Assembly (NCBI GenBank): GCA_023433585.1
Contig: JAEZCL010000008.1
Location: 10,199 to 74,198 of the forward strand
Length of the DNA stretch: 64,000 bases
From: Pseudomonadota bacterium
Lineage (GTDB): Bacteria > Pseudomonadota > Alphaproteobacteria > Caulobacterales > Caulobacteraceae
Reading direction: 5' to 3'
This document shows positions 53,788-63,928 of the stretch, one piece after another. Each line of letters begins with the position of its first letter. Positions within the stretch are counted from its first letter, which is position 1. The translations under genes and the position numbers were made by a program. The notes beneath the pieces were generated by a model. The model saw only the letters and a list, made by a program, of their open reading frames with translations. It ran no database searches and was not told the origin of the DNA.

Positions 53788-55445
53788 GCGACAATCTTTC
53801 GGGCCGCGCCCTGGTCGAAACCGCCGCCGCCGCCGTCGCCGGTGCGCGGGCGTTCGTTGATGTCGTGGCGGACAGGGTTCGGGCTGTCTTGGAGGTCGAT
53901 GGCGGACTGGATGCCCGGCGCCTCGAAGCCGAGCAGAGACGGCTGCACGGCTATGCCTGGATCGCGACGACGGTGGAGGCCCTGTCCAGCCTGTCCGACT
54001 GGGTCGAACGCCTGCATGGCGAAGGTCGACTGGGCGATGGCGAGGCGGCCATCGCCCGACTGGGCTTCGCCGAATATCTGAACCAGATTGTCGGCGGCGT
54101 GCCGATGAGCCAGATGGAGTTGATCCGCCCCGAAGACGTCGGGGCGCAGGATGAGGCGATGCGTTTTCGGAACAGCCCGTCCTGTCAGGCTTTTCTCGGG
54201 CCCGTGTCGGCGGCGGAAGATCGCCGGCTTCTCGCCTTGAGGCTTGCCGAGGGATGGCGTCCGGACGCGCGTCTCGGCGACGAAACCCTGGATCTGATCC
54301 GCGACCAGTTCCAGCAGTTTGCAGAAGATCGCATCGCACCCTTCGCTCATGGCTGGCATCTCGCCGATGCTCTCATCCCCGACGAGGTCGTGCAGGAAAT
54401 GGCCGATCTCGGGGTGTTCGGTGTCTGCATCGATCCGGAGCACGGCGGTCTGGGTCTCGGCAAATTGGCGATGTGCGTGGTCACCGAGGAGCTCAGCCGG
54501 GGCTGGATCGCCGCCGGCTCACTGGGTACGCGCTCGGAAATCGCGGGTGAACTGATCGGGGGTTCGGGCACGCCGGAGCAGCGCGCCCGCTGGCTGCCGG
54601 ACATCGCCTGCGGCAGGGTTCTGCCCACGGCCGTCTTCACGGAACCCGATGTCGGTTCGGACCTGGCGTCTCTGAAGACCCGCGCCACACGCACCGAAGA
54701 CGGCTGGCGGATCGACGGGGCGAAGACCTGGATCACCCATGCGTCGCGCAGTGACCTGATGACGGTCCTGGCGCGCACGGACCCCGACAAGCCCGGCTAC
54801 GCGGGCCTCTCCATGTTGCTGGCGCCCAAGACACGCGGCTCTCCGGATGTCCCGTTCCCCGATCCCGGACTTGAGGGGGGCGAGATCGAGGTCCTCGGCT
54901 ATCGCGGCATGAAGGAGTATGCGCTCGGTTTCGACGGTTTCCGCACCGGACCGGACGCCGTTCTCGGCGGCGAGGAGGGGCAGGGGTTCAAGCAGCTCAT
55001 GCGCACCTTCGAGGGCGCTCGCATCCAGACCGCGGCGCGGGCCGTGGGGGTCGCCCGCAACGCCCTCGACCTGGGTCTGAAATACGCTTGCGAGCGGCGG
55101 CAGTTCGGCAAGGCGATCATCTCGTTTCCGCGCATCGCCGACAAGCTGGCCATGATGCTGGTGGAAACGGTGATCGCCCGCGAGATCACCTATTTCGCGG
55201 CGCGCGCCAAGGACGCTGATCGTCGTTGCGACATCGAGGCGGGCATGGCCAAACTGCTGTCGGCGCGTGTCGCATGGGCCTGCGCCGACGCGGCCCTGCA
55301 GGTGCATGGCGGAAATGGTTACGCCCTCGAATATGAGATCAGCCGCGTGCTTTGCGACGCCCGCATCCTGAACGTCTTCGAAGGCGCCGCCGAGATTCAG
55401 GCTCACGTGATCGGGCGCGGTCTGCTCACAGGCGGCCGTCGATGA
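53784..55445 (+). CDS. mcd: (2S)-methylsuccinyl-CoA dehydrogenase-like acyl-CoA dehydrogenase, 553 aa
   Basis: The N-terminal 165 residues are the helical extension particular to methylsuccinyl-CoA dehydrogenase (Mcd) of the ethylmalonyl-CoA pathway, with [15 protein letters not shown] and [16 protein letters not shown]. The acyl-CoA dehydrogenase core follows ([44 protein letters not shown]), and the catalytic Glu is in [13 protein letters not shown]. Reaction: methylsuccinyl-CoA to mesaconyl-CoA with FAD. The ethylmalonyl pathway enzymes Ccr and Ecm are not in this window. Start TTG 53784 overlaps the previous stop (TTGA); the lyase start overlaps its stop (ATGA). Confidence 0.88.
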   Translation: MSDNLSGRALVETAAAAVAGARAFVDVVADRVRAVLEVDGGLDARRLEAEQRRLHGYAWIATTVEALSSLSDWVERLHGEGRLGDGEAAIARLGFAEYLNQIVGGVPMSQMELIRPEDVGAQDEAMRFRNSPSCQAFLGPVSAAEDRRLLALRLAEGWRPDARLGDETLDLIRDQFQQFAEDRIAPFAHGWHLADALIPDEVVQEMADLGVFGVCIDPEHGGLGLGKLAMCVVTEELSRGWIAAGSLGTRSEIAGELIGGSGTPEQRARWLPDIACGRVLPTAVFTEPDVGSDLASLKTRATRTEDGWRIDGAKTWITHASRSDLMTVLARTDPDKPGYAGLSMLLAPKTRGSPDVPFPDPGLEGGEIEVLGYRGMKEYALGFDGFRTGPDAVLGGEEGQGFKQLMRTFEGARIQTAARAVGVARNALDLGLKYACERRQFGKAIISFPRIADKLAMMLVETVIAREITYFAARAKDADRRCDIEAGMAKLLSARVAWACADAALQVHGGNGYALEYEISRVLCDARILNVFEGAAEIQAHVIGRGLLTGGRR

Positions 55446-56359
55446 CCCCGTCGCGGCTTCGCTCCTGGTTGTTCGTTCCGGGCGATGACGCCCGCAAGCG
55501 CGAGAAAGCCGGCGCCGTCGGCGCGGACGTCCTTATCCTGGACCTGGAGGACGCCGTGGCGGGCGCGGCCAAGGCCCGGGCGCGTCGCGACGTCCAGGCC
55601 TATCTGAAGGCCCGCCCGCGCGCAGATCGTTCGAGCGCGTTGTGGGTGCGTGTGAACCCTCTGGATCAGGGCGGCGGCGATGACCTCGCTGCGGTGATCC
55701 AGGCCGGTCCCGACGGCGTAATGATTCCCAAGATCGATGATCCCGACGACATGCTGGAGATCGACGTCCGTCTCGGCGGCCTGGAAGCCGAAGCCGGCCT
55801 TCCAGTCGGCGGGGTCGGCGTGGCGCCCCTGATCGAGACGCCGCGGGCCGTGCTCGGTCTCGCCCGTTTCGGCCGCGGCGCGCCGAGACTCAGGGCTCTG
55901 ACCTGGGGCGCCGAAGACCTGGCGGCGAGCCTGGGGGCGACGCGCCGCCGTGAAGGCTCCACCTGGATCGGGGCGTTCGCTCAGGCCCGCAGCGGCGTGC
56001 TCCTGGCCGCCCGCGCCGCAGGCGTGGACGCTGTGGAGACCGTTTATCCTGATTTTCGTGATCTGGAGGGCCTCGCGGCCGATAGCCGACGGGCGTCCGG
56101 CGACGGGTTCTCGGGCCGACTGGCCATCCATCCCGACCAGGTCGAAGTGCTCCATGCCGCCTTTGCGCCCAGCGAAGCGGATCGTCTTCGGGCCCGGCGG
56201 ATCCTGGAAGCCTTCGCCCGGTCGCCTGCTTCGGGTGTGGCGTCTCTGGACGGCGCCATGATCGATGCGCCTCACCTGGCCTGGGCCCGGAAGATTCTGG
56301 CGGATGTCCCCGAAGGCGCGGATGCTGAGACAATGCCGGGGGATGACCCCCGTGACTGA
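55442..56359 (+). CDS. CitE-like (citramalyl-/malyl-CoA) lyase, HpcH/HpaI family, 305 aa
   Basis: CitE-type TIM barrel opening [15 protein letters not shown]. Arg in WVRVNPL (about residue 68), the metal-binding Glu in LIETPRAV (about 131) and Asp in [11 protein letters not shown] (about 156) are the expected active-site residues; [10 protein letters not shown] is the C-terminal signature. Family members cleave malyl-CoA, beta-methylmalyl-CoA or (S)-citramalyl-CoA. With the hydratase two genes upstream, cleavage of citramalyl-CoA to acetyl-CoA and pyruvate is the best guess; glyoxylate plus propionyl-CoA is the alternative. ATG 55442 overlaps the dehydrogenase stop by 4 bp. Confidence 0.88.
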   Translation: MTPSRLRSWLFVPGDDARKREKAGAVGADVLILDLEDAVAGAAKARARRDVQAYLKARPRADRSSALWVRVNPLDQGGGDDLAAVIQAGPDGVMIPKIDDPDDMLEIDVRLGGLEAEAGLPVGGVGVAPLIETPRAVLGLARFGRGAPRLRALTWGAEDLAASLGATRRREGSTWIGAFAQARSGVLLAARAAGVDAVETVYPDFRDLEGLAADSRRASGDGFSGRLAIHPDQVEVLHAAFAPSEADRLRARRILEAFARSPASGVASLDGAMIDAPHLAWARKILADVPEGADAETMPGDDPRD

Positions 56360-56426
56360 ACGCGGCGCCACGACGTTCTTTTTCGGCGATTATTCACAGC
56401 GCAATCGCAATGACGAGGGGGTCGCA

Positions 56427-56747
56427 TTGACGATCACGCAGGCGGCGCGCGCTTGCGGGCTTACGGTCCGGGCCGTCCGATATTACGAGACACTGGGCAT
56501 GATCGACCCGCCGCGTCTGCCTGGCCGCGCGCGCATTTATCACGGCGAGACCCTGCGCCGATTGCGGCGCATCGCCCAAATGCGACTCGCGGGTCTGACC
56601 GCGACCGAAATCATAGACGAAGCCCTGCTGGGGGACGACACGGACGCCGCCGCGCGCCTTCATGCAGTGGTCTGTTCCCGATTGGCTCAGCTGAGCCGCG
56701 AGCAGGCGGCGCTCAACGCCCTGCTGGACTCAAAAGCCGCGAATTAG
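56427..56747 (+). CDS. MerR-family transcriptional regulator, 106 aa
   Basis: MerR winged helix: TITQAARACGLTVRAVRYYETLGM (in two helices), then RARIYHGETLRRLRRIAQMRLAGL and a short helical tail. TTG 56427 with GAGGGGG upstream gives the standard MerR N-terminus; GTG 56352 and ATG 56343 are longer alternatives, the latter overlapping the lyase. No cysteine metal-binding set is seen, so an organic effector is likely. Its 3' end overlaps bioY by 4 bp, convergently. It may be the local regulator of the lyase operon. Confidence 0.85.
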   Translation: MTITQAARACGLTVRAVRYYETLGMIDPPRLPGRARIYHGETLRRLRRIAQMRLAGLTATEIIDEALLGDDTDAAARLHAVVCSRLAQLSREQAALNALLDSKAAN

Positions 56748-57331
56748 ACCTCCCTGGCCGCGCCATTGCGCCGCAGGCGGAGCAGGCTGACGAGGGCGGC
56801 GGCGCCGACGGCCGACTTGACCACCGCGCCGGGCAGGAAAGGCAAGAGGCCCGCTTTCACCGCCGCCGCGCCGATGGCGGTCGCCAGCCACGCCGTCCCC
56901 AAAACCAGGCACAGGGCGTTGCCCGCCAGCATGGCCAGGAACGCCCGGCCCGGTTTCTGTCCACTCCATCCGCGTGCGACGAGCACGCCGGTCAGGGCGG
57001 CCGCCGGCGGGAAAGCAAACAGGTAACCGGCGGTCGGCCCTGAGAACGGCTCAAATCCGCCCGCTCCGTCCGACAGCAGCGGCAGGCCCAGGGCGGCGGC
57101 GATCAGCCAGGTCGCCACGGTCACGGCTCCCAGCCGCCAGCCGTAGAGCGCCCCGATCAGGGTCACGGCCAGAGTCTGCAGCGTGATGGGCACGGGGACC
57201 ATGGGGATGGCCGCCCGCGACGACAGGGCCAGGACGGCCACGCCGCCCGCGATCCAGACCAGCCGCATCGGCCATCCGGCGCGCCGGGCGCCCAGCGGGT
57301 CATGGGCGGACAACTCAGGCGCTTGCGACAT
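56744..57331 (-). CDS. bioY: BioY biotin transporter substrate-binding component, 195 aa
   Basis: Membrane protein of the BioY family. The signature PMVPVPITLQTLAV near residue 45 and the GFEPFSGPTAGYLFAFPPAAALTG region (split between helices) are diagnostic. Six hydrophobic segments. It binds biotin and works alone or with an ECF energising module; no bioMN genes are seen in the window. It ends an operon after the epoxide-hydrolase-like gene, 32 bp apart, with the FadJ/thiolase genes upstream. Confidence 0.93.
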   Translation of the reverse strand: MSQAPELSAHDPLGARRAGWPMRLVWIAGGVAVLALSSRAAIPMVPVPITLQTLAVTLIGALYGWRLGAVTVATWLIAAALGLPLLSDGAGGFEPFSGPTAGYLFAFPPAAALTGVLVARGWSGQKPGRAFLAMLAGNALCLVLGTAWLATAIGAAAVKAGLLPFLPGAVVKSAVGAAALVSLLRLRRNGAAREV

Positions 57332-57363
57332 GGGCGGCCTTTCGTGAAGCGGCGCCGCCTCGG

Positions 57364-58335
57364 TTACGCGGCGGGCCGCACATCCGCAAGGAAGGCCAGC
57401 AAGGCCGCATTCACTTCGTCCGGCCGCTCCTGCTGCAGCCAGTGGCCGGCGTCCGGAATCTCGATCATGCCGCGCAGGTCGGTCAGCCAGTCCTTCTGCG
57501 CTTTTTCATGCCGCCCGGCGTAACGGCGCACCGGATCGTGCGCGCCGGTCATGAACAGGGCCGGGACATCAATCGCCCGGTCCTGAAGCCAGGCGGTCAG
57601 GGCCCAGTTCCGGTCCAGGCAGCGATACCAGTCCAGCGGCCTCCTGAAACCGCCCGTCCGAAAGGCGGCGACATAGTCGGCGAAGTGATCTGGAGCCATC
57701 CAGGGCGGCAGGATCGCCGTGTCGCTGATGCTGTCGGTCATGGACTGGCCGGGGCTCAGGAAGCCGGTGTGGCGATGCGCGGCCGGGGTCGCGCCGTCAT
57801 AGGCCCAGAACATCTTTCTCAGGGCCGTCTCGGGATCGGCGTCCAGCGCCGCATGGGCGTCCGCGTCCTGAAACCGGGCGATGTAGAGGTCTCCGGTCCC
57901 CGCCTTTTCGGCCATGGCGCGCAGGGCGGCGACAGGCGGGCCGTTCGGGCGGCGCGGCTGGAACGGCACGCTGAGGCCCGCCACGGCGGTGAACACGTCC
58001 GGCCGCATCAGGGCGCAGTGCCAGGCGACCGCCGCGCCCCAGTCATGGCCGACCACGGCGCACGACCGTTCGCCCAGCGCCTGGACCAGGCCGACCACGT
58101 CGCCGACCAGATGCAGGATCGTGTGCTCTTCCGTCCGGCCCGGCCGGTCCGTCTGGCCGTATCCGCGCATGTCCGGCGCGGCGACCCGATATCCGGCCGC
58201 CGCCAGGGCCGCGATCTGCGCCCGCCAGCTGATCGCCAGTTCGGGAAACCCGTGCAGCAGGACCACCAGCGGCCCATCCCCGTCCGTCAGTACGGACTGG
58301 GTCAGGCCGCCGGTGTCGATGCGGCGCCGCTGCAT
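57364..58335 (-). CDS. Epoxide-hydrolase-like alpha/beta hydrolase, 323 aa
   Basis: Epoxide hydrolase subgroup: oxyanion motif [10 protein letters not shown], nucleophile Asp in [11 protein letters not shown] (near residue 105), [10 protein letters not shown] containing a cap-domain Tyr, acid Asp in GAHDPVRR and His in [13 protein letters not shown] 58335 ([10 protein letters not shown]) is chosen for length; the frame upstream runs into the FadJ gene on another frame. It begins 5 bp after the FadJ stop, so it belongs to the beta-oxidation operon. Confidence 0.88.
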   Translation of the reverse strand: MQRRRIDTGGLTQSVLTDGDGPLVVLLHGFPELAISWRAQIAALAAAGYRVAAPDMRGYGQTDRPGRTEEHTILHLVGDVVGLVQALGERSCAVVGHDWGAAVAWHCALMRPDVFTAVAGLSVPFQPRRPNGPPVAALRAMAEKAGTGDLYIARFQDADAHAALDADPETALRKMFWAYDGATPAAHRHTGFLSPGQSMTDSISDTAILPPWMAPDHFADYVAAFRTGGFRRPLDWYRCLDRNWALTAWLQDRAIDVPALFMTGAHDPVRRYAGRHEKAQKDWLTDLRGMIEIPDAGHWLQQERPDEVNAALLAFLADVRPAA

Positions 58336-58340
58336 GCGGA

Positions 58341-60512
58341 TCAGGCCGCTTTCTTGCTCGCAAACTTGCCGTAGAAGGTCTCGCCCCGGGCCGCCATGTC
58401 GCGCAGCAGTTGCGGCGGGGTGAAGCGCTCGCCGTAGCGGGCGGCGTATTCGTCCGCCTGTTCCACGAACGCCTTCAGGCCCGTCTGGTCGATCAGGGTG
58501 ATCGGGCCGCCGGTCCAGGGCGCGAAGCCCCAGGCCAGGATGGCGCCCACGTCCGCCTCGCGCGGATCGTCGATCACGCCCTCCTCCCAGCAGCGCGCCA
58601 CCTCGACCGCCTGGCGGTACAGCAGGCGGCGCTTCTGGTCCTCGACCATCTCCGGCGTGGAGTCGTTGATCGTCACCGGGGCCAGATCGCCGAGACCGGA
58701 CCACAGGGTCTTGGGCTTGGCGTCATAGTCATAGAAGCCCTTGCCGTTCTTGCGGCCGTAACGGCCCAGGTCCTCGACCATCTTCTCGACGATCTCCATG
58801 CCGGGCTGCGGGACGAATTTGTCGCCCAGGTCGGCCTTGGTCTGTTTCGTGATCTTGACGCTCAAATCCAGGGCCACGTCGTCGTGCATTTCCAGTGGGC
58901 CGCGCGGCATGCCCGTGGCTCGCCCGATGTTGTCGATCAGGGCCGGGGCGTAGCCCTCCTCCAACATCGCCAACCCTTCCGCTACATAGGTGGCGAAACA
59001 GCGCGAGGTGTAGAAGCCGCGCCCGTCGTTCACGACGATCGGCGTCTTCCTGATCTTCATGACGTAGTCCAGGGCCTTGGCGATGGCCGCCTCGCCGGTC
59101 TTCTCGCCCAGGATGATCTCCACCAGCATCATCTTGTCGACCGGCGAGAAGAAGTGGACGCCGATGAAATCCTCGGGCCGTGCGCTGGCCTCGGCCAGAC
59201 CGGTGATCGGCAGGGTCGAGGTGTTGGAGCCGAACACGGCGCCGGGCTCAAGCTGCGCCTCGGCTTTCCGGGTCACCTCGGCCTTCAGCTCGCGGTTCTC
59301 GAACACCGCCTCGATCACCAGGTCCGAACTCTTGATGAGGCTGTAGTCGGTGGTCGGAGTGATGAGGGCCAGGGTCGCCTCGGCCTTGTCCTGGGTCATC
59401 TGACCGCGCGAGACGCGCTTCTTCAGGATGTCCTCGGCATACGATTTGCCCTTGTCGGCGCCCTCCTGGCTGACGTCGATCAGGACGGTCTCGATGCCGG
59501 CCATGGCCTGCACATAGGCGATGCCGGCGCCCATCATCCCGGCGCCCAGCACCGCCACCTTCTTCGGGTCGGACTTCGGCTGGTCCTTGGGCCGCACCGC
59601 GCCCTTGTCCAGCTCCTGTTTCGACAGGAACAGGCTGCGGATCATGCCCTGGGCCTGCGGCGTCATCAGGGTCTTGATGAAATAGCGGGTCTCGACGCGA
59701 AGCGCTGCGTCCATGGGCAGCTGAACGCCCTCATAGACCGCCTTCATCATATTGGTGACGGCCGGATAGTTGCCGTAGGACTGCTTCCTCAGCATGGCGT
59801 TGCCCATGATGAAGACTTGGCTTCCGGCCGGGTGATAGGGGCCGCCGCCGGGCAGTTTGAAGCCCTTCTCGTCCCACGGCTGGACGGCCTTTCCGCCGCC
59901 CTTGATCCACGCCTTGGCCGCTTCGACTTCCTTGCCGGGCTCGACCACCTCATGGATCACGCCTGCCGACAGGGCGTCCTTGGGCCGCCAGCTCTTGCCC
60001 TCGGAAATCTGCATCAGGGCGTTCTGCACGCCGATCAGGCGCGGCAGACGCTGGGTGCCCCCGCCGCCGGGGAACAGCCCCACCTTGATCTCGGGCAGGC
60101 CCAGTTGGATCTTCGGATTGTCGCCCACGACCCGGTAATGACAGGCCAGGGTCAGTTCCAGCCCCCCGCCCAGCGCCAGCCCGTTGATGGCCGCCGCCAC
60201 GGGCTTGCCACATGTCTCCAGCGCGCGCAGGGCGCCGTTCAGCCGCCAACCCGCGTCATAGGCTGCCTGAAGGTCCGCGCCGCCCAGCATGCCGCCGGCC
60301 ATGTCGCCCAGGTCCGCGCCCGCGCAGAAGCCGGACGCCTTGCCCGAGGTCAGGACCACGCCCTTGATGCTCTCGTCGCCCTTCACGGTCTCGACCCACT
60401 CGGGGATCTCCTTCATGACGCCCGAGGTCAGGGTGTTCATGGACCGGCCCGACACGTCGAAGGTCACCGTGGCGATGCCGTCGCCGTCGATCTCGATCTT
60501 GAAGTTTTCCAT
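58341..60512 (-). CDS. fadJ: Multifunctional FadJ-type enoyl-CoA hydratase / 3-hydroxyacyl-CoA dehydrogenase, 723 aa
   Basis: N-terminal crotonase domain (residues 1-190: [45 protein letters not shown] in separate blocks) with both hydratase glutamates, then the NAD domain ([17 protein letters not shown] near residue 340) with [15 protein letters not shown] and the C-terminal helical domain. Typical alpha subunit of the beta-oxidation complex. ATG 60512 ([10 protein letters not shown]) is 17 bp after the thiolase stop, so the order is thiolase, fadJ, epoxide hydrolase, bioY. Confidence 0.93.
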   Translation of the reverse strand: MENFKIEIDGDGIATVTFDVSGRSMNTLTSGVMKEIPEWVETVKGDESIKGVVLTSGKASGFCAGADLGDMAGGMLGGADLQAAYDAGWRLNGALRALETCGKPVAAAINGLALGGGLELTLACHYRVVGDNPKIQLGLPEIKVGLFPGGGGTQRLPRLIGVQNALMQISEGKSWRPKDALSAGVIHEVVEPGKEVEAAKAWIKGGGKAVQPWDEKGFKLPGGGPYHPAGSQVFIMGNAMLRKQSYGNYPAVTNMMKAVYEGVQLPMDAALRVETRYFIKTLMTPQAQGMIRSLFLSKQELDKGAVRPKDQPKSDPKKVAVLGAGMMGAGIAYVQAMAGIETVLIDVSQEGADKGKSYAEDILKKRVSRGQMTQDKAEATLALITPTTDYSLIKSSDLVIEAVFENRELKAEVTRKAEAQLEPGAVFGSNTSTLPITGLAEASARPEDFIGVHFFSPVDKMMLVEIILGEKTGEAAIAKALDYVMKIRKTPIVVNDGRGFYTSRCFATYVAEGLAMLEEGYAPALIDNIGRATGMPRGPLEMHDDVALDLSVKITKQTKADLGDKFVPQPGMEIVEKMVEDLGRYGRKNGKGFYDYDAKPKTLWSGLGDLAPVTINDSTPEMVEDQKRRLLYRQAVEVARCWEEGVIDDPREADVGAILAWGFAPWTGGPITLIDQTGLKAFVEQADEYAARYGERFTPPQLLRDMAARGETFYGKFASKKAA

Positions 60513-60529
60513 GTCGCTTCTCCCTCGGA

Positions 60530-61735
60530 TCAGACGCGTTCGATGACGGTGGCGGTGCCCATGCCGCCGCCGATGCACAGGGTGGCCAGGGCCGTGGTCT
60601 TGTCGGAGCGCTCCAGCTCGTCCAGCGCCGTGCCCAGGATCATCGCCCCGGTGGCGCCCAGCGGGTGCCCCATGGCGATGGCGCCGCCGCAGACGTTGAT
60701 TTTGTCGTGCGGAATATCCAGCGCCTGCATGTAGCGCAGCACCACGGCGGCGAAGGCCTCATTCAGTTCGTAAAGGTCGATGTCGCCCGGCTCCATGCCC
60801 AGGCGGGCCAGCAGTTTGCGCGTCACCGGCTCCGGCCCCGTCAGCATGATGGACGGCTCCGAGCCGATCGAGGCGGCGCCCTTGATCCGGGCGCGCGGCT
60901 TCAGGCCCAGGGCCTTGCCCGCCTCCAGCGTGCCGATCAGCACGCCCGCCGAACCGTCCACGATGCCGGACGAATTACCCGGCGTGTGTACGTGGCTGAC
61001 CCGCTCCACCTCGGGGTAGCGCTGGTTGATCACGGCGTCGAAGGCCATCTCGCCCATCATCTGGAACGAGGGGTTCAGCCCCGCCAGGGTCTGCATGTCG
61101 GTCTTCGGGCGGATGGTCTCGTCGCGGTCCAGGATAGTCAGGCCCAGCTGGTCCTTCACCGGCACGACCGACTTCGCAAACCGGTTCTCGGCCCAGCTTT
61201 GCGCAGAACGCTTGTGGCTCTCGACCGAATAGGCGTCCACGTCGTCACGGCTGAAACCGTATTTCGAGGCGATCATGTCCGCCGACACGCCCTGGGGCAC
61301 GAAATAGGTCGGGATGGCGCTGGACGGATCGATGGGCCAGGCGCCGCCGTCCGAGCCCATGGGCACCCGGCTCATGGCCTCGACCCCGCCGCCCACGGCC
61401 ATGCGGGCTTCGCCGGAGGCGACCTTGGCGGCGGCCATGTTCACAGCCTCCAGGCCCGAGGCGCAGAAGCGGTTGACCTGGACGCCCGCCGTCTCCTGCG
61501 ACCAGCCGGCGTTCAGCACCGCCGTGCGGGCGATGTCCGCGCCCTGTTCACCCACCGGCGAGACGCAGCCCAGGATCACGTCGTCCACCTGCGAGGTGTC
61601 CAGATCGTTGCGGTCCCGCAGCGCCTGAAGAACCTGGGAGGCGAGCGAAAGGGCGGTGATCTCGTGAAGCGATCCGTCCTTCTTGCCCTTGCCGCGCGGG
61701 GTGCGCACGGCGTCGAAGATATAGGCGTCGGCCAT
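60530..61735 (-). CDS. Acetyl-CoA acyltransferase (beta-oxidation thiolase), 401 aa
   Basis: Thiolase with [11 protein letters not shown] (Cys near residue 90), [18 protein letters not shown] (His) and [14 protein letters not shown] (Cys). Pairs with the FadJ-type protein as the beta subunit of a trifunctional beta-oxidation enzyme. AAAGGAGACG precedes ATG 61735. First gene of the operon; a 16 bp ACGT-rich dyad lies just upstream and is the likely control site. Confidence 0.93.
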   Translation of the reverse strand: MADAYIFDAVRTPRGKGKKDGSLHEITALSLASQVLQALRDRNDLDTSQVDDVILGCVSPVGEQGADIARTAVLNAGWSQETAGVQVNRFCASGLEAVNMAAAKVASGEARMAVGGGVEAMSRVPMGSDGGAWPIDPSSAIPTYFVPQGVSADMIASKYGFSRDDVDAYSVESHKRSAQSWAENRFAKSVVPVKDQLGLTILDRDETIRPKTDMQTLAGLNPSFQMMGEMAFDAVINQRYPEVERVSHVHTPGNSSGIVDGSAGVLIGTLEAGKALGLKPRARIKGAASIGSEPSIMLTGPEPVTRKLLARLGMEPGDIDLYELNEAFAAVVLRYMQALDIPHDKINVCGGAIAMGHPLGATGAMILGTALDELERSDKTTALATLCIGGGMGTATVIERV

Positions 61736-61787
61736 GGGTGCGTCTCCTTTGAGGACGCTTCCTTAGCGCGTTTGCGGACGGAATACT

Positions 61788-61803
61788 ACGTTTACGTCAA
61801 CGT
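61788..61803. promoter_or_regulatory. ACGT-core dyad upstream of the beta-oxidation operon
   Basis: ACGTTTACGTCAACGT is symmetric at 14 of 16 positions and lies 53 bp upstream of the thiolase start. It resembles operators of MerR- and TetR-type fatty-acid regulators in proteobacteria; the regulator is not identified. Confidence 0.5.
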
Positions 61804-61817
61804 CAAGATCGGCGCGA

Positions 61818-62714
61818 CTATTCCAGGAAAGTCCGCACCTCGGCCTCGAACAGGTCCGGCTGGTCGATCATGATGAAATGGGCGCTGTCGGGGATGCGCT
61901 TCAGCGTCACGCCGGACAGGGGCGCGTAGGCGGCGCGGAACACGGCGTCCAGCTGTTCGTCGGTCAGGGGAATGTTCGGGCCGTTGACATAGAGCACCGT
62001 GGTTGCGGCGGTGATGTTCGCCAGCTCGGGCGTCAGGTCGGTGACGATCAGTTCGTGCATGGCGTTCCCGGCCACGACGCGGTCGGTCTGAACGGCGTGC
62101 CGGATCGGCCCGTCGCGTTCGGATTCCGTCAGGATCATGCCCGCGATGGCTGTCCGTGATCCCATGGCCCAGGCGGTGTCATTGGACGAGGCCATGCGGT
62201 CCCGCATCATGTCGGCCACCGGCGCCACGGCTTGCGCCGTGGTTCCGGGGGGGCCGAAGAACACGCCCATGAACGGAACCTGGTCCACCACCATCAGGCG
62301 GCGCACCCGCCGGGGATGGCGCGCGGCCAGCATCAGGCCGATGGTGCCGCCCATGGAGTGGCCGATCACGTCGGCGCTCTCGATCCTGTTGGCGTCCAGA
62401 TATTCGGCGATGGCCTCGGCCACGGGCGCGGCCACCGGTCCCGAGGCGTTGTCCTCGGGCTCCAGCCCGGCGAAGCCCCGAACATGCACCCGGTGGATGC
62501 GGCGTCCGTCGCCCAGCCGCGCCACCAGTCCGTCCCAGATTTCAGGGTGGGAGCTGAGACCGGGGATCAGCACAAGATCGCGTCCCCGGCCCGATGCGTG
62601 GACCATGATGCGCCCGCCGTCAAAGGATGCCTCGGGCTCTTCCCTCCAGGGCGTCATGGCGCATCCGGCGAGAACCAGGGCCGCCCCGCCCGCCAGAACC
62701 ATTCTGCGATCCAT
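61818..62714 (-). CDS. Lipoprotein alpha/beta hydrolase, 298 aa
   Basis: Residues 1-18 are a lipoprotein signal (MDRRMVLAGGAALVLAGC) with Cys18 as the lipidation site. The hydrolase core has LVLIPGLSSHPEIW, nucleophile Ser in VIGHSMGGTIGL (near residue 130) and His in PDSAHFIMIDQP. It is probably envelope-bound and hydrolyses an ester; the substrate is unknown. ATG 62714 has GAGGGAAG upstream. It is divergent from the Rieske gene across 49 bp, and the fadJ/thiolase operon lies downstream on the same strand. Confidence 0.88.
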   Translation of the reverse strand: MDRRMVLAGGAALVLAGCAMTPWREEPEASFDGGRIMVHASGRGRDLVLIPGLSSHPEIWDGLVARLGDGRRIHRVHVRGFAGLEPEDNASGPVAAPVAEAIAEYLDANRIESADVIGHSMGGTIGLMLAARHPRRVRRLMVVDQVPFMGVFFGPPGTTAQAVAPVADMMRDRMASSNDTAWAMGSRTAIAGMILTESERDGPIRHAVQTDRVVAGNAMHELIVTDLTPELANITAATTVLYVNGPNIPLTDEQLDAVFRAAYAPLSGVTLKRIPDSAHFIMIDQPDLFEAEVRTFLE

Positions 62715-62763
62715 CTCCGCTTCCCTCTTCGCACCGTGATTTGACCAGTGGTATAGCCAAGTC

Positions 62764-63897
62764 ATGCCCGCAGATAGTGACGTCAACAAGATCGTGGCTC
62801 TCGAGGCCAAGGCCCCGCCCACGGCCTTCGGCAAGGGCTTCATCACCGACGCCTGGTATTTCGCCGCCCTGTCGCGCGACGTGAAGCCCGCCGGGCTGAA
62901 GCGTTACGAACTGCTGGGCGAGCCGGTCCTCATCGGACGGACCCGTTCCGGTCAGGTCTATGCGATGCGCGACATCTGTCCGCACCGGGCCGCGCCCCTG
63001 TCGGCCGGTCGGCTGGTGGAGAATCCCGGTGAGGGCGAGACGGTGGAGTGCCCCTATCACGGCTGGCGCTTCCGGCCGGACGGGGTGTGCGCCGCCATTC
63101 CATCCCTGGTGCGGGACCAGGCGTTCGAGGCGGAGCGGATCAGGGTGCGGTCTTATCCGGTGGTCGAGAGCCAGGGGCTGGTGTTCGTCTGGATGTCGGC
63201 CGATCCGCGCAATCCGTCCGCGCCTGACCACGACCCGCCCGTCTTCCCCGGCGTGGTGGGGGGCGAGGCCAGGCTGGTCGAGGCGATGGATTTCGACAGC
63301 CATGTGGACCACGCCGTGGTCGGGCTGATGGACCCGGCGCACGGCCCATACGTGCATCAGCAGTGGTGGTGGCGCAGCGCCCACAGCCAGCACGAAAAGG
63401 CCAAGGCCTTCGAGCCGCGCGAGCACGGTTTCGCCATGGCCCGCCATGCGCCGTCGTCCAATTCCTACGCCTATCGAATCCTGGGCGGAGCGCCGGCCAC
63501 GGAGATCACTTTCCGCCTGCCCGGCTATCGCTGGGAGCACATTGTCATCAAGGAGGGGCAGGTCGGCGAGAAGCAGGTGCTGGCCCTGACCTGCCTGACG
63601 CCGATCACCGAGACGAAGACCCGCATCACCCAGATCTTCTGGTCCGACCACTGGGTGTTCGCCCTGGTGCGCCCGTTCCTGAGGCTGGGCGCTCGCGCCT
63701 TCCTGAAGCAGGACGGCGACATGGTGAACCTGCAGAACGAGGGCCTGCGCTACGACCCGGCCCTGATCTGGATCGACGACGCCGACAAGCAGGCCAAGTG
63801 GTACCAGCAGCTCAAGCGCGAATGGCTGAAAAGCCGCGCCGAGGGCCGGACCTTCGTCAATCCGGTCAAAGCGGCGACGCTGCGCTGGACGAGTTAG
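62764..63897 (+). CDS. Rieske-type ring-hydroxylating oxygenase, alpha-subunit-like, 377 aa
   Basis: The Rieske 2Fe-2S motif C-P-H-R-A-x-P-L and C-P-Y-H-G-W is at residues 76-103. The catalytic mononuclear-iron region reads DFDSHVDHAVVGLMDPAHGPYVH (quoted in parts: DSHVDHAVVG, DPAHGPYVH), close to the D-H-H facial triad of phthalate-type oxygenases. It would hydroxylate an aromatic, steroid or alkyl substrate with a separate reductase; none is adjacent. ATG 62764 starts the family-typical N-terminus. Stands alone; a hairpin lies 11 bp after its stop. Confidence 0.9.
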   Translation: MPADSDVNKIVALEAKAPPTAFGKGFITDAWYFAALSRDVKPAGLKRYELLGEPVLIGRTRSGQVYAMRDICPHRAAPLSAGRLVENPGEGETVECPYHGWRFRPDGVCAAIPSLVRDQAFEAERIRVRSYPVVESQGLVFVWMSADPRNPSAPDHDPPVFPGVVGGEARLVEAMDFDSHVDHAVVGLMDPAHGPYVHQQWWWRSAHSQHEKAKAFEPREHGFAMARHAPSSNSYAYRILGGAPATEITFRLPGYRWEHIVIKEGQVGEKQVLALTCLTPITETKTRITQIFWSDHWVFALVRPFLRLGARAFLKQDGDMVNLQNEGLRYDPALIWIDDADKQAKWYQQLKREWLKSRAEGRTFVNPVKAATLRWTS

Positions 63898-63907
63898 GAG
63901 AAGCAGT

Positions 63908-63928
63908 CCTTCTCCCGTCGGGAGAAGG
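63908..63928. terminator. Stem-loop after the Rieske gene
   Basis: CCTTCTCCC-GTC-GGGAGAAGG is a perfect 9 bp stem with a 3 base loop. No strong T-run follows; this GC-rich hairpin type is common at gene ends in Caulobacterales, so a terminator or an intergenic repeat are both possible. The remaining 72 bases hold no gene. Confidence 0.45.

Noticed and set aside
53784..55445. A complete ethylmalonyl-CoA pathway
   Set aside because: Crotonyl-CoA carboxylase/reductase and ethylmalonyl-CoA mutase are not in the window, and the hydratase is of the shorter Meh type, not the usual Mch.
17463..56747. Mobile element carrying the catabolic region
   Set aside because: No transposase, integrase, attachment-site repeats or flanking tRNA were seen, and codon usage looks uniform. 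The region may still be acquired, but the window gives no direct sign.
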